A stretch of 64,000 nt of DNA from Haladaptatus salinisoli (lineage in GTDB: Archaea > Halobacteriota > Halobacteria > Halobacteriales > Haladaptataceae), in assembly GCF_020614375.1 (NCBI RefSeq), contig NZ_CP085327.1:1194823-1258822 (forward strand), read 5' to 3'. Both the position numbers and the translations under genes were made by a program. The notes under the pieces were generated by a model. The model ran no database searches and was not told where the DNA came from. It worked only from the letters and a program-made list of their open reading frames with translations. Every line of letters starts with the position of its first letter. The first letter of the stretch is position 1. Of the stretch, positions 26,480 to 35,106 are shown in pieces.

Positions 26480-26824
26480 ATGACGTTCACACCCGGCGAA
26501 CAACTCTCCGCCGAGGAAGTAGCGGAACGAGTCGATTCGGCCGTCGAGGACGAGGAAGTCGTCCTGTTCATGAAAGGAACGTCGATGATGCCGCAGTGCG
26601 GGTACTCCCGGCGCGCGCTCGAACTCATCGGCAAACACCGCGACGAGTTCGAGACGGTCGACGTGCTCGACAACTTGGACGCCTACCGCGAGGCGCTCTC
26701 GCGCCACAGCGGCTGGGAGACGATTCCCCAGACGTTCGTCGGCGGCGAGTTCGTCGGCGGAAGCGACGTTTTAGCCGAGATGGAAGAGCGCGACGAACTG
26801 GGAGAGACGCTCCGAACCGAATAG
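26480..26824 (+). CDS. monothiol glutaredoxin (CGYS)
   Basis: 114 residues from ATG 26480. MKGTSMMPQCGYSRRALELI matches the monothiol glutaredoxin active site, here CGYS where CGFS is standard. WETIPQTFVGGEFVGGSDVL supplies the glutathione/Fe-S cluster cis-Pro site. Haloarchaea use gamma-glutamylcysteine rather than glutathione, so the ligand for cluster binding would be that thiol. Likely a role in Fe-S cluster transfer. Confidence 0.88.
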   Translation: MTFTPGEQLSAEEVAERVDSAVEDEEVVLFMKGTSMMPQCGYSRRALELIGKHRDEFETVDVLDNLDAYREALSRHSGWETIPQTFVGGEFVGGSDVLAEMEERDELGETLRTE

Positions 26825-26928
26825 GGTCGTTTCGACGGTTGAATCCGCAACCGAAAGAGTAGACCCTATATGTTCGGGGCGCGTATAGGTAACCGACAGC
26901 CGCCGGGAGACGGAACCACCGACCACAA

Positions 26929-27504
26929 ATGAGCCAGGTATACCGACTGCATTCGACGCTCGAACTGCCGCTTGAGACCGTCTACGACTACTTCGAAAGC
27001 GACCCTCAGCTGCCGGAGAAGATAGACAGCGTCGACATCACTCGCCGCAACAACACGCTCATCATCAGCGCGGTGTCGACGGACGAAAGCATCAGCAAGT
27101 ACACGCCGACCGCCCAGTTGAAAGCGAGCGTCTCGGAGACGCGCGTCTTCACGGAAGAGGAGGAGGCGCGGCGCAACGCCCCGCGATGGGGCGAGGAGTA
27201 CGACGAAGACGAGGAGGAACCCACGGGCGAACTCATCGAGATGGCCGCGTTCAAGGGCGACCGCGAGACCGTCCTCCAGAACAGCGCGGTCCAGTATCCG
27301 ATGTTCCAAGTGCTCTGCGCGCTCGCCCGCAAAGCGGAGAAGGGGACGCTCACCGCGATCGCCGAGGTCGACGGCGACCTGGAGGCGACCCGCATCGTCG
27401 ACGGGGACGACCGACCCGCCTCCATCGAGGTCGTGGAGGGACCGCGAAAGGAGAGTTCCTCGTCCAGCGGCGTGAACTGGCGCGACAACAAATTCATCTC
27501 TTAA
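26929..27504 (+). CDS. conserved haloarchaeal protein, unknown function
   Basis: 191 residues. The N-terminal half is alpha/beta (LPLETVYDYFESDPQLPEKI, then TRRNNTLIISAV). A central acidic linker (EEYDEDEEEPTGE) precedes a second domain with ELIEMAAFKGDRETVLQN and GTLTAIAEVDGDLEA. The product is cytoplasmic and without catalytic signature. The family is, to my recollection, conserved across haloarchaea under a DUF name. No operon partner is evident. Confidence 0.75.
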   Translation: MSQVYRLHSTLELPLETVYDYFESDPQLPEKIDSVDITRRNNTLIISAVSTDESISKYTPTAQLKASVSETRVFTEEEEARRNAPRWGEEYDEDEEEPTGELIEMAAFKGDRETVLQNSAVQYPMFQVLCALARKAEKGTLTAIAEVDGDLEATRIVDGDDRPASIEVVEGPRKESSSSSGVNWRDNKFIS

Positions 27505-27758
27505 CGCGACCCGGGATCGGTCGCAGACTGCGGAGACTCGACCCGCGCTCTTACGTCGCTCGCTAGTTTTCGGCGCGTCACCACTGTTCGACTCGCGGCG
27601 CGCCCGCTCTTAGAACGTCGTTCACGGACCGTAACTGCAGGTCACCGCCGACGAGTAACGCTACCGCGGCGACTCGCGCGTCGTCTCGCCTACCGTCACG
27701 ATTCTCCACGCCGAGCCGAAAAGCACTTTACTCCCCTAATTATATCTAATTACGAGTC

Positions 27759-28730
27759 ATGCCGGACGAATTCCCAGACTATCTCGACGTGGACTACACC
27801 GACGGCGAAGGCGAGAATCCCGAGGATTACCCTTCGCTCGAAGATAAGATCGAGAAGGCTATCGACGTGACGCGGCGGGGTCTCGAGCAGTACGAGAACC
27901 CCGTCGTCATGTGGACCGGCGGGAAGGACTCCACGCTCACGCTCTACTTCATCAAGGAGGTCGCGGAGCGGCACGACCTCGACGTTCCGCCCGCGGTGTT
28001 CATCGACCACTACCAGCACTTCCAGGAGATTCACGACTTCGTGGATCGCTGGGCCGACGAGTGGGACTTGGACGTCATCTACGCCCGTAACGAGGACGTC
28101 GGCGGGTACGTGGACGAACACGACCTCGAACCGGGCGACGACATTCCCGTCTCCGAACTGTCGGAGCACAACCAGCACCACGTGCGCGATCTCCTCGAGT
28201 ACGAGGAGGACACGTTCCCGTTCCTGCTCGACACCTACGTCGGCAACCACCTGCTGAAGACGGTCGCGCTGAACGACGCGCTCGAGGAGTACGACGTGGA
28301 CGGCGTCATCTCCGGCGTCCGCTGGGACGAACAGGAGGCCCGCGCCGACGAGACGTTCTTCAGCCCGCGCCACGACCCCGACATCTACCCGCCCCACGAC
28401 CGCATCCAACCCATCCTCCAGTTCGACGAGGCCGCCGTCTGGGACGCCTTCTGGCACTTCGTCGTGCCCGACACCGTCGAGGACTACCCCGACGAGGGCT
28501 ACGTCCCGCAGGGGTACGACGACCTGCCGAACGGACTCTCGCAGCAGGATACCCCCGTCTCGCCCAAGTACTTCGAAGGGTTCCGCTCGCTCGGCAGCGA
28601 GGTCAGCACCGAGAAGAGCGACGAGGACCCCGCGTGGCTGCAGGACATGGAGAACACGACCGAGCGCGCGGGCCGCGCCCAGGACAAAGAGGACCTGATG
28701 GAGCGCCTGCGCGACCTCGGGTACATGTGA
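27759..28730 (+). CDS. PAPS reductase/CysD-like PP-loop enzyme
   Basis: 323 residues from ATG 27759. The PP-loop PVVMWTGGKDSTLTLYF near residue 50 binds ATP. GVISGVRWDEQEARADET and PHDRIQPILQFDEAAVW match the PAPS-reductase/sulfate-adenylyltransferase subunit 2 fold. It is larger than PAPS reductases and lacks the C-terminal ECGLH motif, so a reductase role is doubtful. An adenylation role in sulfur or sulfonate assimilation is likelier. A structured repeat element begins four bases after the stop. Confidence 0.82.
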   Translation: MPDEFPDYLDVDYTDGEGENPEDYPSLEDKIEKAIDVTRRGLEQYENPVVMWTGGKDSTLTLYFIKEVAERHDLDVPPAVFIDHYQHFQEIHDFVDRWADEWDLDVIYARNEDVGGYVDEHDLEPGDDIPVSELSEHNQHHVRDLLEYEEDTFPFLLDTYVGNHLLKTVALNDALEEYDVDGVISGVRWDEQEARADETFFSPRHDPDIYPPHDRIQPILQFDEAAVWDAFWHFVVPDTVEDYPDEGYVPQGYDDLPNGLSQQDTPVSPKYFEGFRSLGSEVSTEKSDEDPAWLQDMENTTERAGRAQDKEDLMERLRDLGYM

Positions 28731-28733
28731 GCA

Positions 28734-28880
28734 CGAGCTTTTCCCGCGGTCGGGAACCGAAACCGGCGTCACTGTGACGCCGGTTTCGGCCAACTTTCCT
28801 GAGAAAAGCTCGACCAAAAGCACCGTCAGAGCAATGCTCTGACGAGTCGTTCGTTGCGTCGCTCGCGAAAACACTCCTCC
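28734..28880 (+). repeat. structured dispersed repeat, copy A
   Basis: In order: an outer arm CGAGCTTTT (28734-28742) pairing with AAAAGCTCG (28804-28812); the block GCGGTCGG (28746-28753); a perfect 16-bp inverted repeat with a one-base loop (28757-28789); a core of 23 nt (28799-28821) containing GCTCGACCAAAAGC; a second hairpin of 9-bp arms GTCAGAGCA/TGCTCTGAC (28825-28843); and a closing block 28848-28880 ending AAAACACTCCTCC. All blocks recur in copy B at 62481, but the hairpin sequences differ. Confidence 0.7.
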
Positions 28881-28984
28881 TTCATTTTACGCGGACGACT
28901 CGCACCGTGAGTCCGCCGAACTCCATTTAGTCGTCGGCCCGCTCGCTCGTCGCTACGCTCCTCACCTGCGGAGAGTGAGCCGGC

Positions 28985-29111
28985 TCTGGCGGCTGTGTCG
29001 TCCGCTGGGAGGTGGAGAGTGTGAAATCGCCCAGGTCTGGCGGTTGCGTCACCTGCTGGTTCAGGTTGTCGGTGAAAATTCGCGGAGTTTCTGGCGGTTG
29101 GTCGGGCCGCC
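28985..29111 (+). repeat. three imperfect direct repeats with about 51-54 bp period
   Basis: TCTGGCGGCTGTGTCG (28985), TCTGGCGGTTGCGTCA (29036) and TCTGGCGGTTGGTCGG (29090) recur at 51- and 54-base spacing. The intervening GTGAAATCGCCCAGG and GTGAAAATTCGCGGAG are also similar. The rest of the gene-free stretch 28731-29210 shows no ORF or RNA gene. Confidence 0.55.
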
Positions 29112-29210
29112 TATCGCTCCCTCGTTTCGCTCGGTCGCCGTTCGACAGGTAGTGTTATCGGTGACGGATTTAAAACGAATCACATCCTCGCGGTCGGTCG
29201 CGGCGAGTGA

Positions 29211-29396
29211 CTACCGCGACGCCCGGTGTTCGCCGTGTTTCACGCCGAGCGCCAGCACGAGGACGCCGAACACGACCAGTCCGCCGCTGACCATCATCGA
29301 TATCGTCTGTGGCATGCCGCTCGTCAACGTCCCGCCGAGTACTATCGCCAGGAGGACGAGGAACGCGACCGCCGTCGTGACTTCGTCGAACTTCAT
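29211..29396 (-). CDS. 61-residue membrane protein
   Basis: Two hydrophobic helices (VTTAVAFLVLLAIVLGGTL and VSGGLVVFGVLVLALGV) and a short basic C-terminus (HGEHRASR) are visible, starting MKFDEV. Helical-hairpin haloarchaeal proteins of this kind have no known function. It lies 31 nt downstream of the larger membrane protein at 29428 on the same strand, so the pair is likely co-transcribed. Confidence 0.7.
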   Translation of the reverse strand: MKFDEVTTAVAFLVLLAIVLGGTLTSGMPQTISMMVSGGLVVFGVLVLALGVKHGEHRASR

Positions 29397-29427
29397 ACGT
29401 GAGCGTTAACCGACGCGATAAAAAGGC

Positions 29428-30171
29428 TTACTCCGATTTCGGGCGCATGAGATTCGCCAGCGTCACTAAGAACCCGAGGAGCCAACCGATCGGAACCGCG
29501 ATGCCGAACCACATGCCGACGTACGCGAGTCCCTCGAGGTCGAACCGCGCCCGGAGGAACTCGTCGATTCCGCGGTAGGTGAGCACGTTGTCGAGCAACC
29601 ACACCGCCAGCGTCTCGCTGTTCGGGAAGACGACGTTCGAGAGCGTCGGCGAGTACAGCGCCGCGACCACGGGCGGCAGGAACAGCGCCGTCATGCCGAA
29701 CGGGTAGGCGAACAGCACCGTCGTTATCCGACCGCCGTGCTTGCTGGTGAGGTACGCCAACGCCGCGGCGACGGTGGCGACGCCCCCCGCCGCGGTGACG
29801 GCGAGGAACCCTTCCGTCGAGAAGCGCATCCGCGCCAGCGCCGCGAGACCGCCCCACACGACCACCGAGAGCAGGACGACGCCCAGTATCCCGAGGCTCG
29901 CCGCCGTCCGGTCGATGCGACTCGTGTAGTAGCGCGCCGCGAACCCGAACAGGACGAACGGGTAGAGCAGCGCGACGGTCAGCGCGCCGACCGCGCTCCA
30001 CCCGCGGTAGGCCGCCTTCCCCGTCGCGCTCTGCGGGGTCCACTTTCCGAGCACCGAGTGCGATTGCTGTCGCTGTCGCGGAAAAAACAGCGCCATCCAC
30101 CCGACGTGCAGTTGCTGTATGTCGTATCGTATCGCGCCGATGAGTCCGCCCCGACTCGTTCCGCGTGCCAT
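29428..30171 (-). CDS. multi-spanning membrane protein, unknown function
   Basis: 247 residues with about five membrane spans (for example GALTVALLYPFVLFGFAARY, ILGVVLLSVVVWGGLAALA and MTALFLPPVVAALYSP), preceded by a basic 55-residue N-terminus (FPRQRQQSHSVLGKW). No transporter or enzyme signature is present. It probably forms an operon with the small membrane protein at 29211. Confidence 0.75.
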   Translation of the reverse strand: MARGTSRGGLIGAIRYDIQQLHVGWMALFFPRQRQQSHSVLGKWTPQSATGKAAYRGWSAVGALTVALLYPFVLFGFAARYYTSRIDRTAASLGILGVVLLSVVVWGGLAALARMRFSTEGFLAVTAAGGVATVAAALAYLTSKHGGRITTVLFAYPFGMTALFLPPVVAALYSPTLSNVVFPNSETLAVWLLDNVLTYRGIDEFLRARFDLEGLAYVGMWFGIAVPIGWLLGFLVTLANLMRPKSE

Positions 30172-30621
30172 ACTGCTGATTGATTCGACACGCCGATATG
30201 AATGTTCCCCTTGATGAGCGGCAGGTTTGAAAGTTAGCAGCTACGGACGCGCAGGCTTCGAACCGCGACGTGTCAGATTACCGTCTTTACCGTCGACGTC
30301 TCCCTTCTGTTACCTTCCGAACCGACTCGCTTCTCGCCGACGGTCGCCGCCCGTCACGCCGGAGACGACCGCCCCGACGGACGCCGATGAATACGGAGAC
30401 GGGACATTAATTCACTCGCATTTTCATTTATAGTAAGTTATTTAGAGTTTGGTTACATTGTTCATGTCGAGGACGAATACCGAGGAGTCCTCCCGCGGTG
30501 GCTCGCCTCGAACGTGTACCGGCTGTCGATACAGTGGGTTTCGGGAACCCTCGCGCGTCGAAGGGACCATCGCGGCGAACGCGACCGACAGAACGCGACG
30601 AAACTCGGATGGTCAACAACC
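30172..30621. other. 450-bp gene-free stretch upstream of the M23 peptidase
   Basis: No convincing ORF or RNA was seen. The central AT-rich stretch with ATTTATAGTAAG (about 30427-30438) looks like a TATA element; if used, the peptidase would have a leader of about 160 nt. A short inverted repeat GAGGAC...GTCCTC lies in that leader near 30470-30490. Confidence 0.4.
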
Positions 30622-31365
30622 ATGACGCGCAAATTGAATCGACGAACGTTCGGTAAAGCACTCGGAACGGCGGCGGCGGGGCTGGCCGTTCCAGCAGCAC
30701 TCAGCGGTTCGGCCAGCGCCTTCAGCGACGGAGAGCGAGTCGAAGCGACGACCAACCTGAACACGCGGGAGCAGCCGGGGACGGAGTCGCCCGTCGTCGC
30801 CACGGTCTCGCCGGGCGAGGTCGGCGAGATCATGAACGGGCCGACGACCGAGGACGGCTACACCTGGTGGGGCGTCCACTGGCTCGACCGCAACGTCTGG
30901 GGCTGGTCCGTGGAACGATATCTCGCTTCCACCGGGAGCGCGGAGACCGACATCGTCTGGCCGATGAACGGCTACATCACGTCGCCGTACGGGCCGCGCG
31001 GCAGCGGCTACCACTACGGCGTGGACATCGGTCACAACGGCGAAATCGGTACGCCCATCTACGCGGCGCGGGCCGGAACCGCCTACACCGCCTACGACTC
31101 CGGCGGTTACGGGAACTACGTCTACATCGTCCACGAAAACGGCTACGAGACGGAGTACGGCCACGTCAACAGCTTCGCCGTCTCGGACGGTCAGAGCGTC
31201 AGCCGAGGCCAGCACATCGCCGGAATGGGCGACTCCGGAAACTCGACGGGGCCGCACCTCCACTTCGGCATCGAGCAGAACAACGACCCCAAGCCGATTC
31301 CCGGCAGCGACGGGCAGACCGTCAGCGCCGGCGGTGCGATTCAGAGGGATTACAGCGGGCTGTAG
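30622..31365 (+). CDS. Tat-exported M23 peptidase with SH3-like domain
   Basis: 247 residues from ATG 30622. Tat signal NRRTFGKALG is followed by a hydrophobic stretch and an Ala-x-Ala site (SASAF). Residues about 45-105 resemble a bacterial SH3 domain (VEATTNLNTREQPG). Residues about 115-240 are a lysostaphin-type peptidase with zinc ligands in YHYGVDIGHNG and GPHLHFGIEQN. M23 enzymes normally cut peptidoglycan cross-bridges, which haloarchaea lack, so the target may be a surface glycoprotein or a competitor's wall. Confidence 0.87.
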   Translation: MTRKLNRRTFGKALGTAAAGLAVPAALSGSASAFSDGERVEATTNLNTREQPGTESPVVATVSPGEVGEIMNGPTTEDGYTWWGVHWLDRNVWGWSVERYLASTGSAETDIVWPMNGYITSPYGPRGSGYHYGVDIGHNGEIGTPIYAARAGTAYTAYDSGGYGNYVYIVHENGYETEYGHVNSFAVSDGQSVSRGQHIAGMGDSGNSTGPHLHFGIEQNNDPKPIPGSDGQTVSAGGAIQRDYSGL

Positions 31366-31419
31366 TTCGGCGAACGTCCGACACGGATTATTTTCCGCGC
31401 GGAGTCGACGCCGAGACAG

Positions 31420-33561
31420 TCACTCCGATCGCCGCCCGGCGTGGCCCGGATAATCGCGCTCGAACCGGTCTTCTATCTCGTCTCCGTCGAACTCGACGAC
31501 GACGGGTCGCCCGTGCGGGCAGGCGTAGGGATTCTCGCAGTCGTCCAGCGCCGAGAGCAGTCGCACCACGTCGCCCTCCCGAAGCGACGTGTTTCCGGTG
31601 ACCGAGGGGTAACACGCCAGATCGGAGATGAGCGCGTCGGCCACCGCCTCCGCCGAATTCCCGTCGCGTTCGTCCGGGTCGGCCGAGACGAACTCGCTCA
31701 ACACGTCCCGGAGGAGGTCGGGCGAGAGCGTCTCGCTCAGCACGGCGGGCACCGTCGTCACCTCGACCGTGCGTTCTCCGGCGCGCGCGGCGTGGAATCC
31801 CAACCGCGCCAGCGCCTCCCGATACTCGTCGAACAGCGCCGTCTCCGCCGCCGTCAGTTCGAGTTCGACCGGCGCGGCGAGCACCTGCGTCGTGGTGTCG
31901 CCCGCGAACCGCTCGCGGAGTCGTTCGTAGTTCACGCGCTCGTCCGCGGCGTGCTGGTCGACGAGCACCAACCCGTCCGGGGTCTCGGCGACGACGTAGG
32001 TGTCGTGTAGCTGTCCGAGGACGCGCATCCGCGGCAGGCTGTCGAACTCCGCGCGCTCCTCGCCGGACGACCCCGCGAGCGTTCCCGCCTCCGTCGGCGC
32101 TCGGAACTTGCGATCGGGTTCGGAGCGCGAATCCGCGGTCCCCCGCGCCGGCGGTGAATCGCGCGCGGACGTCTGGCAGGAATTCTCGTCGGGCGCGGTG
32201 GACGTTCGGTTCGTCCGGCCCCGTTCGCTCGCGGCGTCGCCGTCGGTCGGCCTCCGGGGGCCGGTCGACGCGGTGTCGGTCGCGTCGGTCGCGCCGTCGG
32301 GAGCGGGGCGAGGCGACGCCGAACCGCCCGCGCGTCGTTTCGATTCGGTCGACCGGTTCCGCGCGCTGGGCGTCTCGGCCGGTTCGGTCCGCGGGGCGTG
32401 CGACGTCTCCCGCTCGGCGCTCGACTCGTCGGGTGCCGATTCGTCGCTATCCGGCTCGTCGCCGTCCGTTCCCGCGTCGAACCGCGACTGCACCCCCTCG
32501 GGAACCACGTCGGCTTCGGCGGGCGCGGAGCGACCGCGGGGTGCCGACGACCTGACGAGGCCTTCCTCCAGCAGGGAGTCTTCCACCGCGTCGCGGACGC
32601 TCCGGCGGACGCTTCCCTCGTCGGAAAACCTGACCTCCCACTTTCGCGGGTGGATGTTGACGTCGACCGAATCGCCCGGCACGTCGAGAAAGAGGACGGC
32701 GAAGGGGTAGCGGTCGGGCGCGAGCTGATTTCCGTAGGCCGAGAGCACGGCCTCGCGGACGACCGCGGAGCGGACGTACCGGCCGTTGACGTATGTGGCG
32801 ACGTACTCGCGGGTGCTCCGGGTCGTCTCGGGGTGGCTGACGTACCCCGAGACGTCCACCTCCGCCGACCCGTCGACCGAAATCATCGCGGTGGCGACCT
32901 CCCGCCCGTACACCGAGAGGATCGTCGACCGGAGGTCCCCCCGTCCGGTCGTGGAGAACACCTCGCGCCCGTCGTGTTCCAGCGAGAACGCCACGTCGGG
33001 GTTCGCCAGCGCGTACTGCGTGACGACGCGATTGACGCGCGAGAACTCGGTCGCGTCGGTCTTCAGGTACTTCCCTCTCGCCGGGGTGTTGAAGAACAGC
33101 TCCGCGACCTCGACCGTCGTACCCTCCGGACAGCCCGCCGGCCCGACGCGCTCCACGTCGCCGCCGACGAGTCGGAGTTCGGTGCCGCGCTCCCCACCTC
33201 GAGATTTCGTCCGGATGGTCATTCGGGACACCGCGCCGATGGTGTAGAGCGCCTCGCCCCGGAACCCGAGCGTGGCGACGCCCGATTCGAGGTCGTCGAT
33301 ATCCCGAATCTTGCTCGTCGTGTGCTCTTCGACCGCGACCCGCACGTCCGCCTCGCTCATCCCCGCGCCGTCGTCGGTGACGACGATTCGCTCCGTTCCG
33401 CCGCCGTCGACGCGCACCGAGATGCGCGATGCGTCCGCGTCGAGGCTGTTTTCCACCAGTTCCTTCACCACGGAGGCCGGTCGCTCGACCACCTCCCCCG
33501 CCGCGATTCGCTGGACGGTCGTCTCGGAGAGCGGGCGAATGGTCGTCTCGCCGTCGGTCAT
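31420..33561 (-). CDS. mutL: DNA mismatch repair protein MutL
   Basis: 713 residues. The N-terminal GHKL ATPase is complete: ENSLDADASRISV, DDGAGM, TLGFRGEALYTIG and FFNTPARGKYLK. NIHPRKWEVRF marks the transducer domain. Residues about 330-510 form a Ser/Asp/Arg-rich linker. The C-terminal dimerisation domain carries the endonuclease motif DQHAADERVNYE and a CPHGRP metal site, so this MutL should nick DNA itself. No MutS gene lies within the window; it must be elsewhere. Confidence 0.95.
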   Translation of the reverse strand: MTDGETTIRPLSETTVQRIAAGEVVERPASVVKELVENSLDADASRISVRVDGGGTERIVVTDDGAGMSEADVRVAVEEHTTSKIRDIDDLESGVATLGFRGEALYTIGAVSRMTIRTKSRGGERGTELRLVGGDVERVGPAGCPEGTTVEVAELFFNTPARGKYLKTDATEFSRVNRVVTQYALANPDVAFSLEHDGREVFSTTGRGDLRSTILSVYGREVATAMISVDGSAEVDVSGYVSHPETTRSTREYVATYVNGRYVRSAVVREAVLSAYGNQLAPDRYPFAVLFLDVPGDSVDVNIHPRKWEVRFSDEGSVRRSVRDAVEDSLLEEGLVRSSAPRGRSAPAEADVVPEGVQSRFDAGTDGDEPDSDESAPDESSAERETSHAPRTEPAETPSARNRSTESKRRAGGSASPRPAPDGATDATDTASTGPRRPTDGDAASERGRTNRTSTAPDENSCQTSARDSPPARGTADSRSEPDRKFRAPTEAGTLAGSSGEERAEFDSLPRMRVLGQLHDTYVVAETPDGLVLVDQHAADERVNYERLRERFAGDTTTQVLAAPVELELTAAETALFDEYREALARLGFHAARAGERTVEVTTVPAVLSETLSPDLLRDVLSEFVSADPDERDGNSAEAVADALISDLACYPSVTGNTSLREGDVVRLLSALDDCENPYACPHGRPVVVEFDGDEIEDRFERDYPGHAGRRSE

Positions 33562-33681
33562 CCCTCGAATCGTTTCGGCCCGGCGTCTTCAAGGTTCGCG
33601 TGTCCCTCCCGGCCTCGGTCGCGGACGCCGCGGTCGGACTCCCTCCCCGAGCTTTATCCCGGAAAACGACCCACGTCCACT

Positions 33682-34905
33682 ATGGAACGCTACGACGCCC
33701 TCTATCGGCTCTACGACGAGTTCGACGCGAAGACCCTCAGAGCGTACCAGGATTTCGTGGACCTGTTCCCGCCGGTCGATTCGCGGGTGGCGCTGGAACA
33801 CTGGCAGTCAGCCAGCGAGGAACTCGACGCGAAGAAAGACGAGATTCGCGGCGCGTTCGACGCGGGCGAGACCTACGCCGACATCGCGGCGCACGCCACG
33901 CGCGACCAGGCGTTCACGGCGCTCGACCTCTACTCGAAGTACGGGCGCGCGGTGAACGCGCTGGTGCTGGACGTGGACGAGACGCTGCGCTCCGCGGGCG
34001 GGACGGACAACGAGATACCCCGCGAGACGCTCCACCTGCTCACCGAATTCCACGAGAAGGGCGTCCCCATCGTCGTCTGCACGGGCCAGACCCTGGAGAA
34101 CGTCAAGGGGTTCGCGATTCAGGGTCTCGGCAACGAAATCGTCCACTCCGGGGACCTGAGCATCGTCTACGAGGCGGGGACGGGCGTGTTCACGCCCGGT
34201 CACGGCGCGGACACGAAGCGCCTGCTGTACGAGGAGTTGGACGACGAGATTCGGGCGGTCTTCGACGCGATTCGCTCGCGGGTGCTCTCGGCCTCCCCCG
34301 ACGAACTCCGGCGGTGCACCCACCTGCAGGGCAACGAGTTCAACGTCACGATGAAGCCGAACTTCGAGACGGGGAGTTCGCGGGCGGTGGAGGTCGTCGA
34401 CGACGCGCTGGTCTACCTGCTCGACCTGCTCGGGGAGACGGTGGCCGAGGACGGACGCGACTGGGCGCGGGCCTACTACGCCGACAGCGACCCCGAGATT
34501 CGCGGCGTGCTCGAAGCGCAGGGCGAGACGTCCGAGCGCGACGCGGCGGCGATTCCGGAGGACGTGCGGGACACCTTCGAACGAATCGACGTGGCCTACT
34601 ACGAGGGCGACGCCGCGGAAATCGGGAGTCGGGAGTTGAACAAGGTCGTCGGCGTGGAGGCCGCGCTGGAGGTGCTCGGCGTGGACGACCCCTTCACGCT
34701 GGTGATGGGCGACAGCAAGAGCGACCTCCGCGTGATGCGGTGGGCGGCGGAGAACGACCGGGGAATCGCCGCCGCGCCCGAACACGCCTCCCGCGACGCG
34801 CTGGACCACGTCGTCCGCACCGACGAACTCGTCTTCGACCGCGGGAAGGCGGGCGACGTGCTCAGGGCGGTGTACGCGCTGAACCGGCTGGCCCGCCTCG
34901 GGTAG
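33682..34905 (+). CDS. HAD-superfamily hydrolase
   Basis: 407 residues from ATG 33682. A helical N-terminal segment (residues 1-85) precedes the HAD core: motif I VLDVDETLRS, motif II VCTGQT, a long cap insertion, and motif IV region LVMGDSKSDLRVMRWA. This is a phosphatase fold of the phosphoglycolate-phosphatase-like type. The N-terminal extension is unusual for simple HAD phosphatases. It is divergent from mutL, 120 bp away. Confidence 0.82.
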   Translation: MERYDALYRLYDEFDAKTLRAYQDFVDLFPPVDSRVALEHWQSASEELDAKKDEIRGAFDAGETYADIAAHATRDQAFTALDLYSKYGRAVNALVLDVDETLRSAGGTDNEIPRETLHLLTEFHEKGVPIVVCTGQTLENVKGFAIQGLGNEIVHSGDLSIVYEAGTGVFTPGHGADTKRLLYEELDDEIRAVFDAIRSRVLSASPDELRRCTHLQGNEFNVTMKPNFETGSSRAVEVVDDALVYLLDLLGETVAEDGRDWARAYYADSDPEIRGVLEAQGETSERDAAAIPEDVRDTFERIDVAYYEGDAAEIGSRELNKVVGVEAALEVLGVDDPFTLVMGDSKSDLRVMRWAAENDRGIAAAPEHASRDALDHVVRTDELVFDRGKAGDVLRAVYALNRLARLG

Positions 34906-34956
34906 CCTGCCCTCGCAGGCAGAGTACCCTTTCGTCCCGACCCCGAAATCGCATCC

Positions 34957-35106
34957 ATGCAAGAATGTCCAGTCTGCGGCACGAACCTCTACGCGAATCG
35001 AGAGACGGAGTTCGTCACCCGCCACATCGGACAGCAGTACCGCTTCTGCTCGGCGGAGCACCGCGAGGAGTTCGAGAACGCGCCGGGCGAGTACGTCGGC
35101 GCTTAA
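34957..35106 (+). CDS. 49-residue YHS-domain protein
   Basis: The short gene runs from ATG 34957 to TAA 35106. The product has CPVCG near the N-terminus and RFCSAEHREEFENAPGEYV at the C-terminus, a classic YHS metal-binding segment found in copper chaperones and heavy-metal ATPases. The three cysteines suit a metal site. No metal transporter is adjacent, so the target is unknown. Its stop overlaps the end of the convergent broken gene by four bases. Confidence 0.75.
   Translation: MQECPVCGTNLYANRETEFVTRHIGQQYRFCSAEHREEFENAPGEYVGA

Noticed and set aside
28731..29210. Insertion sequence or MITE remnant
   Set aside because: No transposase, no clear terminal inverted repeats bounding a unit and no target-site duplication; described as repeats instead.
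30255..30275. Second tRNA-like GGTTCGAAG on the minus strand
   Set aside because: Flanking stems do not pair and no cloverleaf can be drawn.
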